A DNA stretch of 19,851 nucleotides. It comes from JBBRWO01 sp038249135. GTDB lineage: Bacteria > Actinomycetota > Coriobacteriia > Anaerosomatales > JAAXUF01. The DNA is taken from positions 1 through 19,851 of the forward strand of contig JBBRWO010000027.1 in assembly GCA_038249135.1 (NCBI GenBank), read 5' to 3'. Positions 13,245 through 19,851 of the stretch are shown here, piece after piece; the stretch's first letter is position 1, and the number at the start of each line of letters is the position of its first letter. A program made the translations under genes and the position numbers. Below the pieces are notes generated by a model. The model searched no databases, was not told where the DNA came from, and saw only the letters and a list, made by a program, of their open reading frames with translations.

Positions 13245-13699
13245 CAGGAACAGTCCGCGCATCCGGCAGCAGGGACTTCTACCACGCGGTATCCGGTGAC
13301 GACCTCGACCTGCGGCCCGAGCATTCCCTTAACGGAACAGTACTTGTCCGCAGAAAGTTCGATCGCGCGGGCAACCGCTTCGGGCTTCACGCCGGTGCCG
13401 GTGACCACGTAGGTCAGTTCGATGCGCGTGTATATCCTTGGGAACTCGTCCTCACGTTGGTCGGCCTTGACCTCGATCTCGATATCGGAGAACACCTGAC
13501 GCTTCTTCTCAAGAACGGTGACCACATCCATAGCAGTACAGGCTGCAAGGCCGAAGAGGAATACCTCAAGCGGACGAGCTCCGGTGCCTTCACCGCCATA
13601 CGCCGCCGGCGCGTCCATGACGATGCCGTGTCCCATGCTATCCCAGCCGACAAACTGACGATTGCCGGACCATCTCACCTTGACGTTATCGGTGCCCAT
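13244..13699 (-). CDS. OsmC/Ohr family peroxiredoxin-like protein
   Basis: This 151-residue OsmC-fold protein should reduce organic hydroperoxides or related electrophiles using two cysteines. The pair is C54 in LAACTAMDVV (51-60) and C121 in KYCSVKGML (119-127), the usual spacing for OsmC. An additional CADC motif lies at the very C terminus and is not part of the family core. It is closer to the YhfA-like OsmC group than to classical Ohr. The ATG has AGAGAGG upstream. It is the first gene of a run of four closely packed genes that ends with the BshB1/BshC-like pair, which would fit a thiol-dependent peroxide defence. Confidence 0.9.
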   Translation of the reverse strand: MGTDNVKVRWSGNRQFVGWDSMGHGIVMDAPAAYGGEGTGARPLEVFLFGLAACTAMDVVTVLEKKRQVFSDIEIEVKADQREDEFPRIYTRIELTYVVTGTGVKPEAVARAIELSADKYCSVKGMLGPQVEVVTGYRVVEVPAAGCADCS

Positions 13700-13766
13700 G
13701 CTTCTGCCTCTCTAACGTGCAACGGACCCGACGGGCCCGCTGCGAAGCATTCGTGTCAAGCGAGTG

Positions 13767-15443
13767 CTAGATCTTGCGGCCCATCACCGCTGCGAGCTCG
13801 CGAGGGTTCTTGGCCTTACTGATCGCTTCCTCAAATGTGACCTTGCCTGCGGTCAGAAGGTTCTTCAAATGCTGATCGAGCGTCTGCATACCCAGCGAAC
13901 CGCCACCCTGGATGATGGTCTCCATCTGATGCGTCTTTCCCTCACGAATGAGGTTTGAGATCGCGGGAATACCCAACATGATCTCCATCGCCATGACCCG
14001 CGAGCGCCCATCGGTACTGCGGAGGAGGACCTGTGACAAAACACCTTCCAGCGTCGATGAGAGCTGCATACGGACCTGCTGCTGCTGGTGCGGCGGGAAC
14101 ACGTCGATAACGCGGTCGATAGTCTCAGGCCCGCCCGTCGTGTGGAGCGTGGCGAGTACCAGGTGCCCGGTTTCCGCAGCGGTGATTGCTGCCGAGATAG
14201 TCTCGAGGTCCCGCATCTCACCGACGAGGATGACGTCGGGGTCCTGGCGCAGTACGCGCTTGAGCGCCGCCGCGAAGGAGTGGGTATCCTCTCCGACCTC
14301 GCGCTGATTCACATACGCCTTCTGGTTGCGATGCATGAACTCGATAGGATCCTCCATCGTGATGATGTGGACCGATCGGGTCGCGTTGATATGGTTGATC
14401 ATCGCAGCCAGCGTCGTCGACTTACCGGAGCCGGTCGGCCCGGTGACCAAGACGAGGCCGCGAGGGCGCTCCGCGAGGTACTTGCAGACCTTGGGAAGCA
14501 GCAACTCCTCCATCGTCGGGATCTTGATGGGGATGACGCGGAACACCGCACCCATCGAGTTGCGCTGCTGGAGAACGTTCGCGCGAAATCTCGACACGCC
14601 GGGAATGCTGTATGCGAAGTCCAACTCAAGCTCGGTCTCGAAACGGCGACGCTGCTCCTCTGACAGGAGACCGAGAATCATCTCCATGGTGTCGCGGGGC
14701 ATCAGCGGCTTCATGTTCTCAATCGGGATGAGCTCGCCCCGCTGACGGATTCCGGGAGGACTGCCAACGGTGATATGCAAGTCGGAACCGCCGCGTTCGA
14801 GCATCAGCCGCAACAGATCGTCGATGTGCGGAGTGTCGCCCGCGGGCCCGGAACCACCTGAGGTGACTACCACGTCAGGCATCGGATTCGACGCTACGGG
14901 CTGGGGCGCCCCATACGCGGGAGCGGCCGTCGACGGCGCAGCGCCCGGAGCTTGTGGCGCAACCGACTGCGGAGCACCGTAGCCTGCGACGGGCGCAGGA
15001 CCGCCGGGCATGCCCGCAGGAGCCGCTCCGGCGGCGGCCGCAGCGGGAGCGGCCGCAGCGGGAGCGGGCGCCCCCTGCGAAAGGGCAACAATCCGGCTCG
15101 CGAGATTCTCGATCGGCCCATTTGATGCCAACAGTGCGGACGCGCCGACCTGGCGCGCTTTGAGCGCAGAGGACTCATCGGCAGCCAACGACACGATGAT
15201 GACCGGAACGTCCTTGCTCGCCGCCTCGGACTTCACCACCTTGGTGAACTCGTAACCATCAACTCCGAGCAACTCCGCATCGACGACCAGAACATCCGGC
15301 ATCGACTGCGCCATCATTCCTTGCGCTCGCGGGCCTGAAAGCGCGTTGACCACCTCCATGTCGGCAGCCAGCGTTGCGAGCTGAGCACGAAGCCGACCGA
15401 CCATATCCGCGTCGTCGTGGACTACCAGAACTCGCTTGGTCAC
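13767..15443 (-). CDS. pilT: Receiver domain fused to a PilT-type pilus retraction ATPase
   Basis: This 558-residue protein has an N-terminal response-regulator receiver domain (1-122), an Ala/Pro/Gly-rich linker (about 124-190) and a full PilT ATPase (about 200-558). ATPase signatures are Walker A GPTGSGKST (335-343), Asp box ITMEDP (361-366), Walker B VILVGEMRD (404-412), His box LATLHTTG (430-437), and AISNLIRE (494-501), a variant of the PilT AIRNLIRE retraction motif. The receiver keeps D10, D11, phospho-acceptor-like D55 and S85, but the usual Lys-Pro reads Asn-Gly-Pro (108-110). It would power type IV pilus retraction or twitching at the inner face of the membrane. The GTG start at 15441-15443 follows GAGGAGG; an upstream ATG in frame has no ribosome site. 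Confidence 0.92.
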   Translation of the reverse strand: MTKRVLVVHDDADMVGRLRAQLATLAADMEVVNALSGPRAQGMMAQSMPDVLVVDAELLGVDGYEFTKVVKSEAASKDVPVIIVSLAADESSALKARQVGASALLASNGPIENLASRIVALSQGAPAPAAAAPAAAAAGAAPAGMPGGPAPVAGYGAPQSVAPQAPGAAPSTAAPAYGAPQPVASNPMPDVVVTSGGSGPAGDTPHIDDLLRLMLERGGSDLHITVGSPPGIRQRGELIPIENMKPLMPRDTMEMILGLLSEEQRRRFETELELDFAYSIPGVSRFRANVLQQRNSMGAVFRVIPIKIPTMEELLLPKVCKYLAERPRGLVLVTGPTGSGKSTTLAAMINHINATRSVHIITMEDPIEFMHRNQKAYVNQREVGEDTHSFAAALKRVLRQDPDVILVGEMRDLETISAAITAAETGHLVLATLHTTGGPETIDRVIDVFPPHQQQQVRMQLSSTLEGVLSQVLLRSTDGRSRVMAMEIMLGIPAISNLIREGKTHQMETIIQGGGSLGMQTLDQHLKNLLTAGKVTFEEAISKAKNPRELAAVMGRKI

Positions 15444-15525
15444 GAAAGAGAACCTCCTCGTACATGAGAACAACTAGGATATCGCCCCACGGAGATCAAT
15501 GCCTCCGGAAAACGGCTACGTTGCG

Positions 15526-15554
15526 AGTATCGGCTTCCTACCCAAGACTCTCAA
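15526..15554 (-). promoter_or_regulatory. Promoter of the receiver-PilT gene
   Basis: On the minus strand TTGAGA (15549-15554, five of six consensus) and GATACT (15526-15531, four of six) are 17 bases apart, about 82 bases before the GTG start. It lies in the divergent region shared with the methyltransferase gene, for which only a lone TAGGAT (15578-15583) was seen on the plus strand. Confidence 0.45.
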
Positions 15555-15616
15555 CTCCATCCGAGCCCGGGTCGGGTAGGATGACAACTTGTCTGCCCAT
15601 TGTGGAAGGATGCCGC

Positions 15617-16930
15617 GTGACAAAGCTCTACATCGAGAGCCTAGCATACGGAGGCGACTCAATCGCCCATCTCGACGACGGTCGTGCCGCCTTTGTGACA
15701 GGCGGTTGTCCCGGCGATACAGTCGACGCCGACGTGACGTCGGATCAGGCCCGATTCGTACGCGCCACTGTCCGAGAAGTACTTGAGCCGTCGCCCGATC
15801 GAGTTACTCCTCCCTGCCCGTACTTCGGGATCTGCGGTGGATGCAACTGGCAGCACGTCAGCTACGAACTGCAGCTCACCTCCAAACGAACCGCCGTTGT
15901 CGATGCCCTGACCAGAATCGGTGGCGTCTGTGATGCCGAGTCACTCGTTGCAGAGACCGTTCCCTCGCCCCATCAGTATGGCTATCGAAACAAGGTCGAG
16001 CTCGTCGTGGACAGCAGCACCGGCCGGCCAAGGCTGGGTTTCCACCGGGCGGGCTCCGATGGGTTCGTACCCGTGGACTCATGCATGCTGCTTCCTCCTG
16101 CGCATGCCAAGGATCCCAAAGCGCTCTCCGGTGCGCTTCGCTACATGGTCGGCGATCAGGACCTGGGCATCAGCCGCGTCGGTATTCGAGTAGCGGCGCA
16201 CACCAAGGACGTGGAGATCGCCCTCTGGACCTCACCGGGAGCCTTCCCTCGTCGCATGGCAGCAACCACCCTCGGCACAGCAGTGAACGCATCGAGCATC
16301 GTGCGGGTGCTGGTCAAAGGCGAATCCAAGGCTCGGAAAGTCACCGGCGTCGAGGTATTGGCGGGCGCGGGCTCCTGGCGCGAGCGCCTGCTCGGAACCA
16401 TGATGACCATCTCGGCTCCGAGTTTCTTCCAAGTCAACACCAAGGCCGCCGAGAAGCTTCTCGGATTGGCGCTGAAGGGTTTGGATGTGGATGGAACCGA
16501 CCGCGTGCTTGACCTGTACTCAGGAGCAGGCACGTTCACACTGCCACTGTCGGAGATGGCAGGCGAAACGGTAGCCGTCGAGTCAGCTTCAAGTGCCGTC
16601 AAGGACTTGCGACGCAATCTGGAAAACGCCCAGGCCTGGGCGGACGTCATCGGCGGCGACGCGTCACGTGAACTCGTCAGTATCGGCCACGTTGACGCGA
16701 TAGTCGTGGACCCACCGCGATCCGGATTGCAGCCGGAAGCCGTGAAGAGTATGGCCGACACGGGCGCGACGCGAATCGCATACATCTCGTGCGATCCCGC
16801 CACGCTCGCTCGCGACACCAAGGCCCTTATCGAGAACGGCTACCGCCTCGAGAAGGCAACGCCCGTGGACCTGTTCCCACAGACCTACCACATCGAGACG
16901 GTAGCCATCTTCAGGCGCGCGAACGACTAG
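15617..16930 (+). CDS. rlmD: 23S rRNA (uracil-5-)-methyltransferase, RlmD/RumA family
   Basis: This 437-residue SAM-dependent enzyme methylates a uracil at C5 in RNA, most likely 23S rRNA. An N-terminal TRAM-like domain (1-55) is followed by four cluster cysteines C67, C73, C76 and C156, the SAM site DLYSGAGTF (299-307), DPPRSGL (365-371) and the catalytic YISCDPATLARD (389-400, nucleophile C392). Length and order match RumA. RlmCD or TrmA-like specificity cannot be excluded by sequence alone. The chosen GTG at 15617-15619 has GGAAGGA six bases upstream; an in-frame ATG at 15581 would add 12 residues without a ribosome site. Its stop interleaves with the stop of the convergent b5-like gene. 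Confidence 0.93.
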   Translation: MTKLYIESLAYGGDSIAHLDDGRAAFVTGGCPGDTVDADVTSDQARFVRATVREVLEPSPDRVTPPCPYFGICGGCNWQHVSYELQLTSKRTAVVDALTRIGGVCDAESLVAETVPSPHQYGYRNKVELVVDSSTGRPRLGFHRAGSDGFVPVDSCMLLPPAHAKDPKALSGALRYMVGDQDLGISRVGIRVAAHTKDVEIALWTSPGAFPRRMAATTLGTAVNASSIVRVLVKGESKARKVTGVEVLAGAGSWRERLLGTMMTISAPSFFQVNTKAAEKLLGLALKGLDVDGTDRVLDLYSGAGTFTLPLSEMAGETVAVESASSAVKDLRRNLENAQAWADVIGGDASRELVSIGHVDAIVVDPPRSGLQPEAVKSMADTGATRIAYISCDPATLARDTKALIENGYRLEKATPVDLFPQTYHIETVAIFRRAND

Positions 16931-17154
16931 ACGAGCCTGCCTACCTCGGTGAAGTCCGTGACGTACACATCGTGCGGGGCGTCCCCGTGCTCCGCGGTGA
17001 GATCCGCACCCGCGAAGTGCATGCCTTCGTGGTCGCCGTCGCCCCACATCGCGCTGTCCGTCACGTCGTAGACAACACCCTTGTAGGCCACGTACGCCGG
17101 GCTGCCATCCTTGCCGTTGAACGCCGCAAGTTCCTCTCGAGTGAACTCTTTCAT
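16927..17154 (-). CDS. Small cytochrome b5-like heme/steroid-binding domain protein
   Basis: This 75-residue protein is a single cytochrome-b5-like domain: FTREELAAFNGKDGSPAYVA at the start, then the family core KGVVYDVT (25-32), W37, and a His-rich end HEGMH...AGADLT...APH with H42, H46, H56 and H61. Prokaryotic proteins of this size and pattern are usually soluble; heme or another hydrophobic ligand may be bound, but the b5 HPGG motif is not present, so heme binding is unproven. The ATG at 17152-17154 has GGGAGG five bases upstream and is far better than the longer in-frame start at 17286. No operon partner is evident; the next minus-strand gene upstream, crp-like, ends in a terminator. Confidence 0.88.
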   Translation of the reverse strand: MKEFTREELAAFNGKDGSPAYVAYKGVVYDVTDSAMWGDGDHEGMHFAGADLTAEHGDAPHDVYVTDFTEVGRLV

Positions 17155-17239
17155 CGTGCCTCCCTCTCGAATACCGAAGTCATAGACAGTATGTGTCCGA
17201 CGTTGCAGCGCCGATAACTCCCCTGCCGAGAAACGACGA

Positions 17240-17277
17240 CGGCACTCCGGAATCCGGATGCGGATCCAGAAGTGCCG
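17240..17277 (-). terminator. Terminator after the Crp/Fnr-family gene
   Basis: A long hairpin has two 17-base arms (17240-17256 and 17261-17277), with one mismatch and two G-U pairs on the minus strand, a four-base loop, and the tail TCGTCGTTT. It stands 30 bases beyond the stop of the regulator gene and before the b5-like gene. Confidence 0.65.
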
Positions 17278-17307
17278 TGCCCCCACGTCCGTCGTGCGAT
17301 GCGACTA

Positions 17308-18006
17308 TCAGTCTCGCTCGAGCTGTTCTGAGAGTCTGCTCAGATCGACGATGATGCGTCGCCCTTTTGTCGTCACGATTCCGTCGCGCGCAAGCTGAGA
17401 GATCACGCGACTCGCTGTCTCTCGCGACGTACCAGCGAGGGTAGCGATGTCGTAATGGGTCATCCCCTGGATGATCGGGGTACCACGTGTCTCGAGTCCC
17501 GCCGTGGCAACATTGAGCACAACGCGCATCACGCGATGGGTGGCATCGTGAAATGCCATGTCTTCTAGTCGGTTGTTGGTGTGCCTGAGCCTCCGCGAAA
17601 GGGTCGCGATGAGCGACAGCGCGAGGCGCGGCTGCAGTTGAATAGCAGCAGAAAGGTCTTTGGCGTCAAGTCCGAACAGCTCGACATCGGTCACGGCAAT
17701 CACGTCGGCCGATCGTGGCTGCGCATCGACAAGCGCCATTTCGCCAAAGTGCGCCGGTGCCTCAAGGTAGTTCAGCACCAGCTCCTTGCCTTCAGGACTC
17801 GCGAGCGACACCTTCACACGACCCGACACCAGCAGGTACATCGATGAGCCAACCTCATTCTGGCCTACGATGAACGCTCCGCGCGGATAGCGACGATACT
17901 GCACCATCCCGGCAAGTGTCTCGATGTTCTCCGACGACAGGTCGGAGAACATCGGAATGCTCGATAGACGTGCACCGATCTGATTCTTGTTCAATGAAGT
18001 ATTCAT
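17308..18006 (-). CDS. Crp/Fnr family transcriptional regulator
   Basis: With ATG at 18004-18006 the protein has 232 residues: an N-terminal cyclic-nucleotide-binding-like barrel with FGEMALVDAQPRSA (87-100), a dimer helix, and a C-terminal winged helix with THYDIATLAGTSRETASRVI (183-202). The RSA at the end of the phosphate-binding cassette resembles cAMP-binding Crp; there is no N-terminal cysteine set for an Fnr-type cluster, so a nucleotide or another ligand is likelier than oxygen sensing. A GTG at 18043-18045 would add 13 residues; neither start has a clear ribosome site. A CRP-like palindrome (18031-18046) covers that GTG, which favours the shorter start and suggests autoregulation. 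Targets are unknown. Confidence 0.88.
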   Translation of the reverse strand: MNTSLNKNQIGARLSSIPMFSDLSSENIETLAGMVQYRRYPRGAFIVGQNEVGSSMYLLVSGRVKVSLASPEGKELVLNYLEAPAHFGEMALVDAQPRSADVIAVTDVELFGLDAKDLSAAIQLQPRLALSLIATLSRRLRHTNNRLEDMAFHDATHRVMRVVLNVATAGLETRGTPIIQGMTHYDIATLAGTSRETASRVISQLARDGIVTTKGRRIIVDLSRLSEQLERD

Positions 18007-18030
18007 ACCGTTGGTATCGGCCAACCAAAG

Positions 18031-18046
18031 TGTGACTTTAGACACA
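18031..18046. promoter_or_regulatory. CRP-like operator at the start of the regulator gene
   Basis: TGTGA-N6-ACACA reads as the classical CRP half-sites TGTGA and T(C/G)ACA with nine of ten core bases kept. It lies 25-40 bases upstream of the ATG chosen for the Crp/Fnr-like gene. A second small palindrome, ATACC-GTT-GGTAT, is at 18005-18017 and touches that ATG. Confidence 0.5.
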
Positions 18047-18070
18047 ATGCAGACCCAACTGGAAAATCAA

Positions 18071-18099
18071 GGGGCGAGCACCATCGCGGTGCTCGCCCC
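18071..18099 (-). terminator. Terminator after the HdrD-like gene
   Basis: A perfect twelve-base stem (18071-18082 with 18088-18099), extended by two A-T pairs, closes a five-base loop. On the minus strand it is followed by a T-rich tail TTGATTTTCC, as expected for the HdrD-like transcript. It leaves little room for a separate promoter before the Crp/Fnr-like gene. Confidence 0.85.
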
Positions 18100-18123
18100 T
18101 TGGCACTTCAAAATACGTTGTGA

Positions 18124-19842
18124 TTACGTGTCGTTACGCACGTAGTCGATGAACAGCGGCACGAGGAACGGAATCAACTGCGGCAGATACGTTGGCATCA
18201 GCGAATTCATCGTCTTAGGCAGCAGGTCGGACATCAGCTCCGCCATATCCGGCGGCATCTCGCCCATGACATCCTCCACCTCGCGGATCATGTCAGGCAT
18301 GACCTTGTCGAGAATCGCCGGAGCCATCGCCGGGAACATGAGCGGCATCATCTTCTCCATCATGGAGAGGCCGCCGGGCACGCGCTTCATGGCCAGCATC
18401 ATCGGCTTCATGCCTGCAGGCATGTTGTCCATCATCTGCGGGAAGATTCGCACCATGAACTTCGCCATGTTCTCAGGCTGCATCAGGTGGATGAACTTGT
18501 CGAAGAAGCCCCACATGTACATGGAGTACGCAGTCGATTCGGGGATGTGATAGCCGGCCGCCTCAGCGACGACTCGCGACAGGTCATCGATCTTCAGACC
18601 GAGCTCGTTCTTGATGTTCGAGTCGCGCAGCTGGACTTGGCAACATGGGCACAACGCAACGACCGTGTCAGCGCCTGCGTCGACCGCCTCCTGAAGCCTG
18701 TGCCCACCGAGGACCGGCGCCACCGCAATCTCACCGACAAGCGTCAGCACCGAACCGCAGCACAGACCCTCTTCCCGGTTGTGCTCCATCTCGACGTAAT
18801 CCACGCCGGGAATCGCCTTGATCAGATCGCGCGGCGGCTCATAGTTGCCCTGTGCGCGGCCCATGTGGCACGAATCGTGGAATGTGACGGTCTTGCCCTC
18901 GAGCGGGTTGTCCTTTAGCACGAGCCTGCCGTCAGCCAGTGCAGGGGCCACGAGTTCCGAGTAGTGCTTGACCTCGAACTCGTACTCCTCGCCTCTCTCG
19001 GCCGCTATCGCGGCGTAGAGCTCTTTCCAGACAAGCCCGCACGCCGGGCACGACGTGACAATCGTCTTCGCACCGCGCTTCCGCGCTTCGGAAACGTTGT
19101 GTTCGTAGATCTCCTCGAAAAGGTCCCACTTGCCGGCGACCTTCATCGGAATACCGCAGCACGCCTCGTCCTTGCCCATGTAGCCGACCGAGTAGCCCGA
19201 GTCCTGAAGCAGCCGGATAGACGCCTCAGCGATATCGGTCTCCACAAAACTGGCGGTGCATCCCGCGAAGTAGAGGATGTCTGACTGCTCCGGAATCTTC
19301 TCGGCGACGTCGGCGGGGACCCACGCATCGCGGTTCTCGGCTTTGCCTGCCCAGATGTCGTTCTCGCCGCGCAGCGAGGCGGCCATCATCTCGAACGGCG
19401 GGAAGGTGCCGCGCTTCTCCTCGTTGATGAGCTTGCCGCGCATCGCCATCCAGTTGTGCTCGACGGGGAGCTGCAGCTGGCAGCGGGCGTTGCATACCTC
19501 GCAGGTTGTACACACCAAGAAGGTGTCAATGGCTTTGCGGTCCCACTTCTCGCGACCTTCGATCACTTCACGCAGATACGCGTACTTTCCGCGCGGCGAC
19601 TGGCTCTCCCAGCCACGACCTGAGTACTGCTCACACGTGGGCACACAGTAACCGCAGCGCGCGCAGGCATACGCCATCAGCGCGACGTCGCCGGGAATGC
19701 CGTTGATCTCCTTGGACGTATCTGCCATATCCGCTGGCGGCTTGGCCGCGTTCGCCATCGGTCTCACAATCGGCTCGAACACGTTGGCGGTACCCATGAT
19801 GACGTCGATGAGCCCGCTGCCAAACACCTTGCCGGGATTCAT
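18124..19842 (-). CDS. HdrD-like iron-sulfur oxidoreductase with methionine-rich C-terminal tail
   Basis: This protein of at least 572 residues has two [4Fe-4S] ferredoxin sites (C60, C63, C66, C70 and C111, C114, C117, C121) followed by two CCG domains: C195, C228-C229, C265, C268 and C325, C361-C362, C398, C401. That is the HdrC-HdrB arrangement fused in one chain, as in HdrD, GlpC and LldE-like proteins; HdrB-type CCG domains hold noncubane clusters that act on disulfides, while other relatives oxidise lactate or glycerol-3-phosphate. Residues 441-550 form an unusual Met/Pro-rich tail ending in a hydrophobic stretch. The ATG at 19840-19842 has no good ribosome site and the frame stays open to the window edge, so a further N-terminal part may be missing. 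Confidence 0.85.
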   Translation of the reverse strand: MNPGKVFGSGLIDVIMGTANVFEPIVRPMANAAKPPADMADTSKEINGIPGDVALMAYACARCGYCVPTCEQYSGRGWESQSPRGKYAYLREVIEGREKWDRKAIDTFLVCTTCEVCNARCQLQLPVEHNWMAMRGKLINEEKRGTFPPFEMMAASLRGENDIWAGKAENRDAWVPADVAEKIPEQSDILYFAGCTASFVETDIAEASIRLLQDSGYSVGYMGKDEACCGIPMKVAGKWDLFEEIYEHNVSEARKRGAKTIVTSCPACGLVWKELYAAIAAERGEEYEFEVKHYSELVAPALADGRLVLKDNPLEGKTVTFHDSCHMGRAQGNYEPPRDLIKAIPGVDYVEMEHNREEGLCCGSVLTLVGEIAVAPVLGGHRLQEAVDAGADTVVALCPCCQVQLRDSNIKNELGLKIDDLSRVVAEAAGYHIPESTAYSMYMWGFFDKFIHLMQPENMAKFMVRIFPQMMDNMPAGMKPMMLAMKRVPGGLSMMEKMMPLMFPAMAPAILDKVMPDMIREVEDVMGEMPPDMAELMSDLLPKTMNSLMPTYLPQLIPFLVPLFIDYVRNDT

Positions 19843-19851
19843 GATTCCCGC

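Noticed and set aside
13723..13739. Short GC hairpin after the PilT gene as a terminator
   Set aside because: The stem is only seven pairs including one wobble, the loop is three bases, and there is no T-run on the minus strand.
13754..13759. Perfect TTGACA on the minus strand before the OsmC-like gene as a -35 box
   Set aside because: No acceptable -10 hexamer lies 16-19 bases downstream; that space is occupied by the GC-rich hairpin.
17155..17286. 44-residue N-terminal extension of the b5-like protein
   Set aside because: The extension is Arg-rich without homology, runs through the terminator of the upstream gene, and the internal ATG has a strong GGGAGG site.
1..19851. CRISPR arrays, insertion sequences, prophage genes or integration sites
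   Set aside because: No regularly spaced repeats, transposase, integrase or tRNA-end duplications were seen; the tRNA-Arg gene is intact and not flanked by a repeat of its 3' end.

Overview
The window reads as chromosomal DNA of a high-GC anaerobic or microaerotolerant bacterium. The gene content fits an actinobacterium of the Coriobacteriia type: a cytosolic group 3b-like [NiFe] hydrogenase, an HdrD-like iron-sulfur protein, a small 2[4Fe-4S] ferredoxin, bacillithiol-type genes, PilT and an actinobacterial-looking EF-G-like GTPase. That placement is inferred from gene content and base composition, without any marker phylogeny. No phage, insertion sequence, CRISPR array or transfer signature was seen, and no gap between genes exceeds 300 bases.

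Layout from left to right. Positions 1-2997 (minus) hold a compact hydrogenase operon in the order hydB-hydG-hydD-hydA, with hydA cut by the window edge; the genes overlap or abut and each has a strong Shine-Dalgarno sequence. Upstream of it on the same strand lie ndk with its own terminator (3038-3478), a TPR protein with one membrane helix, and a lipoprotein cyclophilin with a recognisable promoter (to about 5763). A divergent region with two inverted repeats separates these from an EF-G-like GTPase on the plus strand (5892-7952). A tRNA-Arg(CCG) on the minus strand and its terminator come next, then a plus-strand lipid pair: a diacylglycerol-kinase-family enzyme and plsY (8190-9818). A 58-residue ferredoxin with its own promoter and terminator sits at 9883-10183.

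Positions 10227-13699 (minus) form a tightly packed four-gene cluster: OsmC-like protein, GT2 glycosyltransferase, BshB1-like deacetylase and a divergent BshC-like protein. I read it as a candidate low-molecular-weight-thiol (bacillithiol-like) and peroxide-defence operon. Next is a PilT-type retraction ATPase with an N-terminal receiver domain (13767-15443, minus), divergent from an RlmD/RumA-family rRNA methyltransferase (15617-16930, plus). That gene converges on a small cytochrome-b5-like protein, the two stops sharing one CTAG. A Crp/Fnr-family regulator with a CRP-like palindrome at its own start (17308-18046) and a long HdrD-like protein with a methionine-rich tail (18124-19842) close the window.

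How the genes may work together: hydrogenase, ferredoxin and the HdrD-like protein are all electron-transfer components, and the thiol/OsmC cluster and b5-like protein suggest redox and oxidative-stress management. Any direct partnership between them is inference. The most interesting points are the thiol cluster with a highly divergent BshC-like protein, the methionine-rich tail of the HdrD-like protein, the receiver-PilT fusion lacking the usual receiver lysine, the Asp for Cys replacement in the hydrogenase small subunit, and several palindromic sites in promoter regions.
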